Source: JBBQSU01 sp038234815 (GTDB lineage: Bacteria; Planctomycetota; Phycisphaerae; Tepidisphaerales; Tepidisphaeraceae). From it: 39,869 bases of DNA. Positions 17,073-25,902 of the stretch are shown in pieces. The position numbers and the translations under genes are program-made. Numbering within the stretch: position 1 is the stretch's first letter; every line of letters begins with the position of its first letter. A model generated the notes under the pieces. It ran no database searches, was not told where the DNA came from, and saw nothing but the letters and a program-made list of their open reading frames with translations. Where the stretch lies: assembly GCA_038234815.1 (NCBI GenBank), contig JBBQSU010000013.1, forward strand, positions 1 through 39,869, in the 5' to 3' direction.

Positions 17073-17458
17073 CGCCAGGCGACCTTTAGTTCGTCAGCTT
17101 CCTCTTTGATCAAACCCCATGCCTGCGTGATCTTCAAGAATTTGTCCGCCCGCAAAACGTTTTCTGCCGGGTCCATGATAAGCTTCCCTCGTTCGCTCCG
17201 GTCATCGAGGGCAGTCCATGCGTCCTGAGCGACGCTCCCCCGAACCGCCTGACCCGCTCGACTGGACCGCCGGATGATCATCGGAGCATCCGCGGCGTTT
17301 GTCGGAGTTGTCCATTCCTGAAGCAACGCGGGAAAAAGCGCGTTATACTCCGAGCTTCTAGCCGCAAGCGTCTGTTCAAGGGGCATAAACCGGTCCTTGT
17401 CTATCGCAATTCTAGCCAAGGCTCTTCGATCCACCATGCCGCCCACCACATTTTCCAT
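17069..17458 (-). CDS. hypothetical protein coupled to rpe
   Basis: A 129-residue open frame is not assignable to a family. It has an N-terminal stretch with several basic residues, a middle rich in Ala/Arg/Ser, and an acidic-helical end (ADKFLKITQAWGLIKEEADELKVAWR, shown here only for its pattern of charged helix). No signal peptide or membrane segment is visible. Its stop overlaps the rpe start as ATGA, and it lies 29 bases after the broken HEPN-like frame on the same strand, so translational coupling with rpe supports its being real. GAGG lies close upstream of the ATG. Confidence 0.5.
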   Translation of the reverse strand: MENVVGGMVDRRALARIAIDKDRFMPLEQTLAARSSEYNALFPALLQEWTTPTNAADAPMIIRRSSRAGQAVRGSVAQDAWTALDDRSERGKLIMDPAENVLRADKFLKITQAWGLIKEEADELKVAWR

Positions 17459-17487
17459 GCGGCCTCAGAATTGCGCGGGGCGTCTCG

Positions 17488-17892
17488 CTAACGCATTTCC
17501 ACATTCCATTCGTTGTGTGAATGCCCGGTTACATGACGGCGCAATCCTTCAAAAACCTTCCGGTCTAGCGGTTCATCTAATACTCGATAGAGCTGAATAA
17601 AATTCGCCCGATACACAAGGCTGCTTCCAGACTCCTCGGTGACATGCGGTACATATGCTTACATCCCAGCGTCGACACGGCGGTGCTGGATATGGACCGG
17701 ATCGAGATTACCGGCGCGCAACAGGCGGAAGGCGACTAGTTTCAACCACATTTCGATCACATAGCCAAGCGAATACATCGCGCGGTTGTACTCTTTGGAC
17801 ACCAAGAGCCGACAGCCCTGGCGCCAGGGCAGACCGCCGGCAATATCCACATCGGCAAACGTCTCTGGGATATTGATAAGCTGCGACTGCAA
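17488..17892 (-). pseudogene. HEPN-domain-like gene interrupted by an in-frame stop
   Basis: Reading leftward from ATG 17892, 77 codons include CRLLVSKEYNRAMYSLGYVIE and then MWLKLVAF. This is very close to the helix found in HEPN-domain proteins that reads like YNRAVYLAGYAVExxLKA. A TAA at 17659-17661 stops the frame. The same frame then stays open for 56 more codons to TAG 17488-17490, including VYRANFIQLYRVLDEPLD and ending in HNEWNVEMR, which resembles the W-x-x-x-MRY end of the same family. One nonsense codon plus a premature end therefore seem to have inactivated it. It lies 21 bases after pgk. The family link is from memory of motifs, not a search. Confidence 0.5.
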
Positions 17893-17913
17893 CGTTCTCC
17901 GAATGGCTCTCGG

Positions 17914-19092
17914 CTAATCTAGAATATCCAGCGTAGAAAAATGCCCGTTTTCGAGGAATTCCAGTGATGCCCCGCCGCCGGTGCTGACGTGGCTGACTTT
18001 CTCGCTAAGGTGCATCTGTTCGATGGCCGCAGCGCTGTCGCCGCCGCCGATGATGGTCACCGCACCCTTGCTGGTCACTGCCGCCACGGCGTCGGCCACG
18101 GCCTTGGTTCCGCTGGCGAATTGCGGCTTCTCGAACACGCCCATCGGGCCATTCCAAATGACCGTCTTGGCCTTGGCGATTTCCGATTTGTAGAGTTCGA
18201 TCGTCTTGGGGCCGATGTCAAACCCGCTGAGATTATCCGGAAAGTCCCCGCTGACGACTTGTGTCTGAGTGGAATCGAAGCCTTCGGCCACGATCGTATC
18301 GACAGGCAAAACCAGCTTCGTTCCTGCCTTGGCCAACAACTGCTTGGCCAGTTCAACCTTGTCCAACTCGACGAGGCTCTTGCCCACTTTCTTTCCCTGT
18401 GCCAGGTAAAACGTATACGCCATCGCCCCGCCGATCAGGAGCTTGTCGGCCTTGGCCAATAAGTTTTCGATGACGGCGATTTTGTCGGAGACTTTTGCTC
18501 CGCCCATGATGGCCACGAACGGCCGCTGGGGGGTGGTCACTGCTTCACCGAGGAACTTCAGTTCCTTCTGGATAAGATACCCAATCACGCGCGGCTTGCC
18601 CGCGAGGGCTTGTGGCACGCCGAAAGTGCTGGCGTGCTCGCGGTGGGCCGTGCCGAAAGCGTCGTTGACATAAACGTCACCGAGCTTGGCCAACTGCCTG
18701 GCGAAATTGGGCTCGTTCTTTTCTTCTTCTTTGTGGAAACGCACGTTCTCAAGCACCAACACTTCGCCGTCTTTCAGATCGGCGACCATTTTCTCTACTT
18801 CCGGGCCAATGCAATCGGTAGCAAACTTGACCGGCTTACCCAGCAATGTGCCAAGATGATCGGCGCAAGGCTTGAGGGAATACTTGGCTTCCGGTCCACC
18901 TTTGGGCCGGCCAAGATGCGACATCAAAATCAATCGGCCCCCGCCGTCCACAACCTTCTTGATCGTCGGCATGGCCTGCACGATTCTCCGGTCGTCGGTG
19001 ATCCGGGTGCCGTCCAGCGGGACGTTAAAATCCACGCGCATCAACACTTTCTTCCCCTTCACATTCACGTCGGCGATTGTCTTCTTGGCCAT
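17914..19092 (-). CDS. pgk: phosphoglycerate kinase
   Basis: The 392-residue product is phosphoglycerate kinase, which makes ATP from 1,3-bisphosphoglycerate in glycolysis. Recognisable are VLMRVDFNVPLDG, DDRRIVQAMPTI, MSHLGRPKGG, NDAFGTAHREHAST, VWNGPMGVFE, and the nucleotide-site glycines IIGGGDSAAA and VSTGGGASLE. The ATG at 19092 follows GGAGA and begins MAKKTIADV; a 17-codon upstream extension is not supported. It reads in the same direction as the LysM gene 193 bases upstream, with an inverted repeat between them. Confidence 0.96.
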   Translation of the reverse strand: MAKKTIADVNVKGKKVLMRVDFNVPLDGTRITDDRRIVQAMPTIKKVVDGGGRLILMSHLGRPKGGPEAKYSLKPCADHLGTLLGKPVKFATDCIGPEVEKMVADLKDGEVLVLENVRFHKEEEKNEPNFARQLAKLGDVYVNDAFGTAHREHASTFGVPQALAGKPRVIGYLIQKELKFLGEAVTTPQRPFVAIMGGAKVSDKIAVIENLLAKADKLLIGGAMAYTFYLAQGKKVGKSLVELDKVELAKQLLAKAGTKLVLPVDTIVAEGFDSTQTQVVSGDFPDNLSGFDIGPKTIELYKSEIAKAKTVIWNGPMGVFEKPQFASGTKAVADAVAAVTSKGAVTIIGGGDSAAAIEQMHLSEKVSHVSTGGGASLEFLENGHFSTLDILD

Positions 19093-19167
19093 GGTTGATT
19101 CTCCATTAAAGTTAAGTTCGCCGGCGATGCTACGGGAGGGCAAAAACCTGTCAAGTGAAGCTGCGAA

Positions 19168-19208
19168 AACGCCCCACGCGCGGTGCTTTTTCCGCAGGGT
19201 GGGGCGTT
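19168..19208. terminator. inverted repeat between the LysM gene and pgk
   Basis: Perfect 10-bp arms AACGCCCCAC (19168-19177) and GTGGGGCGTT (19199-19208) flank a 21-base loop that can itself pair weakly. It lies about 78 bases past the LysM gene stop in its reading direction. There is only a short A-run on the plus strand (four A), so termination of the minus-strand transcript would be weak. Confidence 0.5.
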
Positions 19209-19285
19209 ATCTCGGTTTGCGAACACCGGCCCGGCAAGGGGCGGGCCTGTCCGTCGGCTTATAGTCGCCGAGCGTCAGGCTCGAT

Positions 19286-20182
19286 CTAATGCCCGACAGT
19301 CGGAGCTTCGGGCAACTTCAAAACCATGTTCAATTTCAGTTTTGCACTGTCCGGCCCGATCGCCTGCTTGTTCAAGGCATAGATTTTGTCCGCCCGGTCG
19401 CCTTTGCCGTAAAGCTTGACCGAGATGCGGTATAGGTTGTCGCCCTGCGCCACGCGATACTCGTTGGCTCCCACATTCGTGTCCGCGGGCTTGGCGGCTG
19501 GACGGACTGGGGCGGTCAGGTCAGGGATGTTCAGCTTCGTGCCGATCTTCAGGCGACTGGGGTTGATCTCGGGATTGGCCTTGGCAATCACGTTGAAGTA
19601 TCGCGGGGTGCCATACATCGTCATGGAGATGGTGCTGAAGGTTTCGCCTTCCACGACAACGTGCGTGCGGGCAGCGGCGCTGGTCGCCGTTGTATTGCCG
19701 GAAGGCCGCGTGGCCGGTCCGGGATCGAACGTGGGGATTTCGTGGACGACGAGATGCGCCCCGCTGGACGCATTGCCGGAAGACAGATCGCCGGCAGGCC
19801 GCGCGACGTTGCCCAGGGTAAGGCCATCAGGCGTGATGGTCTTCACCGGGCCGTTGGCCAGGAGTTTGCTCCAGTCCATGCCGTCGGGCGCAGTCTTCGT
19901 ATCGACAGATGGTGATTCTGTATGGTTCGACGCGGTCTGCGGCCTGGAGCCATTGGTGGCAAAGGGATCGGCGTTGTTGCTGCCAGTCGGTTCGAGCGAT
20001 GCGCTGTCGCGACGACCGACCGACGGACTGACCGGCGCGTCGTTCCGGGCAATGACGGTGGTATCCGCCCCGGGACGATTGCCCGCGGACCGATCCGACC
20101 GGCCGACGACTGAGGCGTAGACGATCAGCACCGCAAGCAGCACACCACCTACGGCGAATCCGAGTTTCACATCTTTACGCAT
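19286..20182 (-). CDS. membrane-anchored protein with two LysM domains
   Basis: The 298-residue product has an N-terminal membrane anchor (KLGFAVGGVLLAVLIVYASV, residues 6-25), a Ser/Thr/Pro/Gly-rich linker to about residue 170, and two LysM repeats. The first is about residues 172-218 (HVVVEGETFSTISMTMYG to KIGTKLNIPD) and the second about 242-292 (EYRVAQGDNLYRISVKLYG to LVLKLP-like end). LysM binds peptidoglycan N-acetylglucosamine units, so a periplasmic cell-wall role is likely. A GGAAAGGAG ribosome-binding site precedes the ATG. It starts 32 bases after secDF, as the last gene of the tgt-yajC-secDF run. Confidence 0.88.
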   Translation of the reverse strand: MRKDVKLGFAVGGVLLAVLIVYASVVGRSDRSAGNRPGADTTVIARNDAPVSPSVGRRDSASLEPTGSNNADPFATNGSRPQTASNHTESPSVDTKTAPDGMDWSKLLANGPVKTITPDGLTLGNVARPAGDLSSGNASSGAHLVVHEIPTFDPGPATRPSGNTTATSAAARTHVVVEGETFSTISMTMYGTPRYFNVIAKANPEINPSRLKIGTKLNIPDLTAPVRPAAKPADTNVGANEYRVAQGDNLYRISVKLYGKGDRADKIYALNKQAIGPDSAKLKLNMVLKLPEAPTVGH

Positions 20183-20214
20183 GGCAGGGACTCCTTTCCC
20201 TTAGAGGCGAATTG

Positions 20215-23200
20215 TCACCCCGCGGCCTGGGGTAAGGTTCCGGCGGGGGTATTCTTCGTCACCGGTTTGTCCTTTTTCGCGCCGACCAGCAAGATCGGAC
20301 ACGCCACCGCGATCGAAGAATATGATCCAACTAATATGCCAATGACAAGCACGAAAGTAAAGCCATGAATTCCAGCCCCGCCAAAAATATACATACCGGT
20401 GACGGTCATAAGCGTGGTTCCGACGGTCAGCAGGGTTCGACCAAGGGTCTGATTGATCGAATCATTGACCATTTTACGCGATAGATGGCCGTATTTTCCG
20501 CGGTTTTCACGCACCCGGTCAAAAACCACGATGGTGTCGATCATGGAATAGCTCATGACGGTTAAAATCGCAGCGACCATGGTGAGATTAATACGGAACG
20601 GCTCGACGAGCAGCAGATTTCCGATGGCGGTGTCGGACAGAAGGTGAGACAGGCCGATGGCACCGATGACGAGCAGCGTGTCATGCACCATGGCCAGCAC
20701 GGTGGCAGTACCGTATCTGAGGTTGCCGAACCGCAGCCAGATGTAGGCCATGATAACCAGCACCGAGAGGATGAGGGCACCGAGCGCATCACGCGAGGTA
20801 TCGCCGGCCACCTGGGCGTCGAAGTTGGTGACTTTCTGCAAGCGGGCCTCGTTGTTGACGGCCTCGTTCACAAGTTTCCACATCGGCCCAACCAATTCCT
20901 GTCGCCATTTGTCGCCATCTTTTTCGTAGGGCAGGTCAGGATCGGCCAGCAGGACGACCGCAGTGGTGGTAGGCTGATCGCCGGGGAGGGGTGATTCGAC
21001 GGTGAAATCCCGATAGGGCATGGGCGCGCCACTGGCCTGCGGCTGGAGGCGTTGCCGCTCGATGCGCTCGCGAATTTCACTGGGCTTTAATGGCGGGGAC
21101 AATTGGTTGAGAACGATCGCCCCGCCTTGCAGGTAGCTGGGAAGCCGCTCGGGCGAGAAGCCCGCGACCTGCTGATTGGGCGCGGTGACAGGAAAGATGG
21201 CCAGATTGGCCACTGCCTCGGCTGGGCGCCCACTATACTGAAAAGTCGAGGGCAGATCGATCTTGAGCCGATCGCCCATGACGTGCAACACGGCCTCGCG
21301 GACGGCAACGCTGTCGGGGTTGGCCGTCGCCACTTCGTAGGTTTTATCGTCGCTGTTGACCGAGTAAACACTGGGCGCCGGCAGCACGTTCCTGTCGGCA
21401 TTTTCGATCAGTTTTCGCACGACATCGATCGGCGTTTTTTCCTTCACTTCAAACTGCACGCTGGTTCCCGAGGCGAACTCGATGTCCAGCATTTTTCCCT
21501 TCTTATATTGAATGCCGAAATAAGTAATGCCAACGACGACGACCAGTGCGCTGAACGACGCGAACCACGGCGCGACTTTCATCCAGTCGATGTCGGGCTT
21601 GAGCAGGCGATCCCAGGCGGGAATGCTCTTGGGCAGACTGCCGAGTTTATTCAGCCCAAACTTGTCGATCAAAATGTCGAAAATCGTCCGCGTGACATAA
21701 AGCGACGTGAAGAGCGAACTGATAAGGCCGATCAGCAGCGTAAGACCAAAGCCCTTCACTTCTTCTGAACCAAGCCAGTAAAGAATGAGTGAGGTGACGA
21801 GCGTGGTTGCGTTGGAATCGACGATTGCAGAGAAGGCGCGATCGTAAGCGTTGTGCAAGGCCAGCTTGACGTTCAGTCCGCGATGCTGTTCTTCTCGAAA
21901 CCGTTCAAAAATCAGCACATTGGCATCGACCGCAGCGCCCAGGGTCAGCACCAATCCGGCCAAAGCGGGCAGCGTGAAAGTGGCGTTAAAGGCCGCCAGC
22001 ACGCCGAGAATGATGATCACGTTCATCAGCAATGCCAGCATCGCGATTACGCCCGAAAGGTGGTAATAAACGATGAGAAACAACGCGACGATGACGACAC
22101 CCAGCACGCAGCCCAAGAAGCCCTTCTGCAGATTGTCCTGACCAAGCTGCGGGCCGACGGTGCGCTCGCTGATCGGCTCTTCGGCCAACTTGGCCGGCAG
22201 CGAACCGGCATTGAGCGTGTTAACGAGGTAGAGCAGTTCGAGCTGGGTATAGCCCTTTTCCCCACCATCGATAGTGCCTTCGCGGCCGATCTGGCTGCGG
22301 ATGTTAGGTGCGCTGATGATCTTGTCATCGAGCATGATCGCCAGGGGCTGGTTGATGTTGCGCCCGGTGAGGGTGCTGAAATATTGTGCGCCCTGAAGAT
22401 CGAACCGGAAACCAACGAGTTGGTTGCCGAATTCCCCGCGCGTCGGATAGGCGCGCTCCAGCGCCCATCGCTCGATGCCCGAGCCGTTCACCATCTGCTT
22501 GTCGGGCACGATCCAGGCCAAGGCCCAGTGCTTTTCGTTGTAAATTTCCGTGGGCTGGCGGAATTCATCAGGACGGTCAATCTCGTACCAGCGCGTCTGG
22601 TCGCCGGCTTGAAGCACCGGCCCTTTTTCGTGCAGCCGGCGGCTCATTGACTGGACGATCGGGGAGGAGAAATCCGTCACGAGGATATGAAATTCGAGCA
22701 CGCCCGAACCCTTGAGAAGGCGCTTGAGTTCCGACGCATCGTCGATCACGCCTTTCACCTTTGAATAGGCAGCGAACGTGCTCTCGAAGCGCGCGATCGC
22801 GGATTTTCGCTGGTCGAATCCCTCTGCGGCCGCTTCCGCTTCCTTCAGTTTCTCGGCGCGCTTGGTCGCGTCGTTCATCGACAGAATGCTTTCAAGTTCA
22901 TTGACGCTCAGGTTGGTCTTGTCAACCTTGGTCTTGAGGGCGTCATATTCGTCAAGCCCCGCAGCCTCGGCTTCAACCTTGCCGTCCTGCCGCGACTGCT
23001 TGATCTGGTCGAAGACCGAAGCCATCGCGCCGAAGATTTTGGCGCGCGTTTCGGAGCCGACTTCCAGTTGCTTGAGGCGGTCGCGGCGTGCATCACCGGT
23101 CTTGGTTTCGACGGCGGCCAGGACTTCGCCGAGGCGAATGTTCGTGGCTTCCAGGGCGCGCTGGGCGTCAGCATAGTCTTTGCGCAACTGGGCGGTTTCG

Positions 23201-23565
23201 TTGGAAGCGCCCGACGTGGGCATCTGGATTTCCAGCCGGGTATTGCCCTGCGGTCGCCAGATGAGGTTTCGCACGCCGTCGGGATCGACGCGTTTTTTCA
23301 GGGATTCCATCACCTGTTCGGCGAGATTGGTTTCGACGAACTGCCCTTCAGGAGGCTTGATCTCATAAAGCAGGCTGGTCCCGCCGACCATGTCGATGCC
23401 CGGCTTGAGGTTGTGCTTCTGCGATAACGGGATCGAAGAATTAAACCACCGCGTGGGCGGGCTGATGGCGAAGATCGAGCCGATGAGGATGGCAAGAATC
23501 AGCGTGACGCGACTGGAATGGTTCGGTTGCATGGGATTGGACTCGTAAACTGGCTCAACGGGCAT
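20215..23565 (-). CDS. secDF: fused protein-export membrane protein SecD-SecF
   Basis: The 1116-residue protein fuses SecD and SecF, which use the proton motive force to help SecYEG pull proteins out of the membrane. SecD features are the N-terminal helix (residues 20-36), GIDMVGGTSLLYEI, and the TM4 segment LGAAVDANVLIFERFREE. SecF features begin near residue 660 with a further helix, then FASGTSVQFEV and VMSYSMIDTIVVFDRVREN. A charged alpha-helical insert of about 160 residues (roughly 121-285, rich in Ala/Glu/Lys/Arg and likely coiled coil) interrupts the first periplasmic domain of SecD. The start could instead be ATG 23532 (MQPNHSSRV), which gives a more typical N-terminus. It lies 63 bases after yajC. 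Confidence 0.95.
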   Translation of the reverse strand: MPVEPVYESNPMQPNHSSRVTLILAILIGSIFAISPPTRWFNSSIPLSQKHNLKPGIDMVGGTSLLYEIKPPEGQFVETNLAEQVMESLKKRVDPDGVRNLIWRPQGNTRLEIQMPTSGASNETAQLRKDYADAQRALEATNIRLGEVLAAVETKTGDARRDRLKQLEVGSETRAKIFGAMASVFDQIKQSRQDGKVEAEAAGLDEYDALKTKVDKTNLSVNELESILSMNDATKRAEKLKEAEAAAEGFDQRKSAIARFESTFAAYSKVKGVIDDASELKRLLKGSGVLEFHILVTDFSSPIVQSMSRRLHEKGPVLQAGDQTRWYEIDRPDEFRQPTEIYNEKHWALAWIVPDKQMVNGSGIERWALERAYPTRGEFGNQLVGFRFDLQGAQYFSTLTGRNINQPLAIMLDDKIISAPNIRSQIGREGTIDGGEKGYTQLELLYLVNTLNAGSLPAKLAEEPISERTVGPQLGQDNLQKGFLGCVLGVVIVALFLIVYYHLSGVIAMLALLMNVIIILGVLAAFNATFTLPALAGLVLTLGAAVDANVLIFERFREEQHRGLNVKLALHNAYDRAFSAIVDSNATTLVTSLILYWLGSEEVKGFGLTLLIGLISSLFTSLYVTRTIFDILIDKFGLNKLGSLPKSIPAWDRLLKPDIDWMKVAPWFASFSALVVVVGITYFGIQYKKGKMLDIEFASGTSVQFEVKEKTPIDVVRKLIENADRNVLPAPSVYSVNSDDKTYEVATANPDSVAVREAVLHVMGDRLKIDLPSTFQYSGRPAEAVANLAIFPVTAPNQQVAGFSPERLPSYLQGGAIVLNQLSPPLKPSEIRERIERQRLQPQASGAPMPYRDFTVESPLPGDQPTTTAVVLLADPDLPYEKDGDKWRQELVGPMWKLVNEAVNNEARLQKVTNFDAQVAGDTSRDALGALILSVLVIMAYIWLRFGNLRYGTATVLAMVHDTLLVIGAIGLSHLLSDTAIGNLLLVEPFRINLTMVAAILTVMSYSMIDTIVVFDRVRENRGKYGHLSRKMVNDSINQTLGRTLLTVGTTLMTVTGMYIFGGAGIHGFTFVLVIGILVGSYSSIAVACPILLVGAKKDKPVTKNTPAGTLPQAAG

Positions 23566-23628
23566 CGAGGCGATAATCGGGCCTCGTCTACGCGCTCAGG
23601 CCCGGACTTTTCAGTTTCTAACAACGCC

Positions 23629-23982
23629 TTACTTCGCGGACTTTTCGTCATCCAGCAGGCGGTGGATGGCGCTGCGAAGATAATGAATCTTGGTGTTGCT
23701 GGTTTCGTCGACTTTGAGGACGACTTCGGTTTCGCGGGCCTCGACGACGGTGCCGATCTCCCCGCCGATGGTGACCACACGGTCGCCTTTCTTCAGGGCA
23801 TCAAGCAGGTGCTTGCGCTGCTGTTCCTGTTTCTTTTTGGATCGGCCGGAAAAAATGATAACAAAGAGCAACCCGAGCATGAGCGGAAGCATGATGCCGG
23901 AATTCTTGATGAACTCGGCCCACCCCGGGATGGGGGCGGTGGTGGCTGCTGGGGCTTCGGCGAGCAATAACGGAATGGTCAC
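23629..23982 (-). CDS. yajC: preprotein translocase subunit YajC
   Basis: The 117-residue product has a short N-terminal periplasmic stretch, one membrane helix (about residues 29-45, GIMLPLMLGLLFVIIF), a basic cytosolic turn, and the conserved LKKGDRVVTIGGEIGTVVE. YajC associates with SecDF at the Sec translocon. The start overlaps the tgt stop as ATGA, implying coupled translation, and secDF follows. Confidence 0.95.
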   Translation of the reverse strand: MTIPLLLAEAPAATTAPIPGWAEFIKNSGIMLPLMLGLLFVIIFSGRSKKKQEQQRKHLLDALKKGDRVVTIGGEIGTVVEARETEVVLKVDETSNTKIHYLRSAIHRLLDDEKSAK

Positions 23983-25136
23983 GCGGTCTCCTTAGGTGGC
24001 GAAATTTCCTCAGTCGGCCCCAACCCGCATCGGGCATCATGGGCCAAAAAATCGTGAAAACCACCAGCCTCGATGGCCGACCGGATGTCGGCCATGAACC
24101 GCTGGTAGAATCGGACATTATGCACTGAAACCAGCACCGGGCCAAGCATCTCACCGGCAAAAAAGAAATGTCGGATGGCCCCGCGGGTAAAGTGGCGGCA
24201 GGCATAGCAGTCACAATCGCTTTCAATCGGGCCGGCGTCACAGGCGAATTTGGCATTGCGAAGGCGGATGGCACCGGTGCCGGTGAAGGCGTAAGCATTG
24301 CGGCCGTTGCGGGTGGGCAACACGCAATCGAACATGTCGATACCCGATGCCACGGCAACGGCAATATCACGCGGAAAACCCACACCCATCAGATATCGGG
24401 GCTTGTGACCGGGCAAGAGCGGCGTGGCAAACGCCAAGGTCCGGCGCATGGCCTCGAAGCCTTCGCCCACCGCCATTCCACCCAGGGCATAACCCGGAAA
24501 ATCCATTGCGACCAGGGCTTGGGCGCATTTGGCGCGCAGATCTGGATTGGTGCCTCCCTGCACGATGCCGAAGAGGGCCTGGTCGTCGGGTCGCCGATGG
24601 GCCGCGAGGCAGAGTTCCGCCCAGCGAAGCGTGCGATCGAGCGCCTTGGCGTGATACTCGGCAGGGGCATCGCCGGGTGGACACTCGTCAAAAGCCATGA
24701 TGATGTCGGCCCCGAGCTTGTTTTGTACATCAATGCTGCGCTCGGGCGTGAGGTGGACCGTCGAACCGTCGATATGGCTCTGGAACGTCACCCCGTCGTC
24801 GCCGATCTTGTTGATATCAGCCAAAGAGAAGACCTGAAACCCCCCGCTATCAGTAAGGATTGGCCCTGGCCAGGCCATGAACCGGTGCAAACCGCCTAAG
24901 GCCGCGACGGTTTCCGCTCCCGGGCGAAGCATCAGGTGATAGGTGTTGGCTAAAAGCACCTGTGCGCCGGTGCCGGCAAGTTGATCGGGCAGAACACCCT
25001 TGACGGTGCCCTGCGTGCCGACCGTCATAAAGGCGGGGGTTTCAAAGGTGCCGTGGCGGGTCGTGACGCGCCCCCGTCGCGCCCGCGTGGCTAAATCACT
25101 CCTGATAAGGTCGAATTTGAAGGCCGAGGCGGTCAT
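23979..25136 (-). CDS. tgt: queuine tRNA-ribosyltransferase
   Basis: The 385-residue TIM-barrel enzyme exchanges guanine-34 of GUN-anticodon tRNAs for a queuosine precursor. Key residues are visible: Asp96 in LTDSGGFQVFS, the nucleophile Asp270 in FDCVLPTRNGRN, and the zinc site C308, C310, C313 (CDCYAC) with H339 in VSVHNVRFY. No ribosome-binding site is obvious at 25136. It leads the operon with yajC, secDF and the LysM gene, an arrangement common in bacteria. Confidence 0.96.
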   Translation of the reverse strand: MTASAFKFDLIRSDLATRARRGRVTTRHGTFETPAFMTVGTQGTVKGVLPDQLAGTGAQVLLANTYHLMLRPGAETVAALGGLHRFMAWPGPILTDSGGFQVFSLADINKIGDDGVTFQSHIDGSTVHLTPERSIDVQNKLGADIIMAFDECPPGDAPAEYHAKALDRTLRWAELCLAAHRRPDDQALFGIVQGGTNPDLRAKCAQALVAMDFPGYALGGMAVGEGFEAMRRTLAFATPLLPGHKPRYLMGVGFPRDIAVAVASGIDMFDCVLPTRNGRNAYAFTGTGAIRLRNAKFACDAGPIESDCDCYACRHFTRGAIRHFFFAGEMLGPVLVSVHNVRFYQRFMADIRSAIEAGGFHDFLAHDARCGLGPTEEISPPKETA

Positions 25137-25266
25137 GGGCGGGCCAGATCGTAGAGACGCGGTTACACTAGAGCAACTCCGGCCCGGATTTGCCGGGGCG
25201 CCGGTCGCTTGGCGCGTCGGTTGCCGGCGGAGAGGACAGGATCGTCACTAATGAATAGGAATCACC

Positions 25267-25857
25267 ATGTTTACAGGAATCGTTGAAAAATCAGTCCACG
25301 TTCAATCGGTTCAGCAGAACCCGATGTCCCGCAGGATCGTGCTGGAATCGGACTGGCCTGATGTTCGCCACGGTGAAAGCGTCGCGGTCAATGGCGTTTG
25401 CCTGACCATTGCCGAATTGCAACCCGGACGGCTTGGCTTTGACGTGATTAAGGAAACGCTGGACAAGACCAATCTCGGCCAACTGGTCGTCGGCGGGCTG
25501 GTACATGTGGAAAGGGCGATGCGCATCGGCGACCGGATTGATGGGCATTTTGTGCAGGGGCACGTCGATTGCACCGGCAAACTGGTGTCTCAAATCGCCG
25601 ACGAGAAAGAATGGCGGCTGACGATTCAGCCGCCGGCCGATCTGATGAAGTTTATGGCCCCCAAGGGTTCGATCACAGTCGATGGCGTGAGCCTGACGCT
25701 GGCCGAGGTGGGCAAAGACACCTTTGACGTGGCGCTGATTCCCACCACCCTGCAACTCACTCAGCTCGGCAACCGATCAATCGGCTGGCGATTCAACCTC
25801 GAAGCCGATGTCCTTAGCAAGACCATCGTGGCCTATCTCGAGCGCCGCGGGGTCTAA
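25267..25857 (+). CDS. ribE: riboflavin synthase (alpha subunit)
   Basis: The 196-residue product carries the two homologous barrel halves of riboflavin synthase, which converts two lumazines into riboflavin. The N-terminal MFTGIVE, ESVAVNGVCLTIAE and HFVQGHVDCTG appear in order, with the second-half motif GSITVDGVSLTLAEV. TAGGAA lies about 8 bases before the ATG. No other riboflavin genes are adjacent, and no FMN riboswitch was recognised in the 130 bases upstream. Confidence 0.96.
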   Translation: MFTGIVEKSVHVQSVQQNPMSRRIVLESDWPDVRHGESVAVNGVCLTIAELQPGRLGFDVIKETLDKTNLGQLVVGGLVHVERAMRIGDRIDGHFVQGHVDCTGKLVSQIADEKEWRLTIQPPADLMKFMAPKGSITVDGVSLTLAEVGKDTFDVALIPTTLQLTQLGNRSIGWRFNLEADVLSKTIVAYLERRGV

Positions 25858-25902
25858 TTGTTGCCGCAATCCGTTGCGCTGCGCGATCGCCAGGAGCGCA
25901 GG

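Noticed and set aside
25137..25266. A possible FMN riboswitch upstream of riboflavin synthase
   Set aside because: Only 130 bases, and none of the conserved RFN elements could be recognised.
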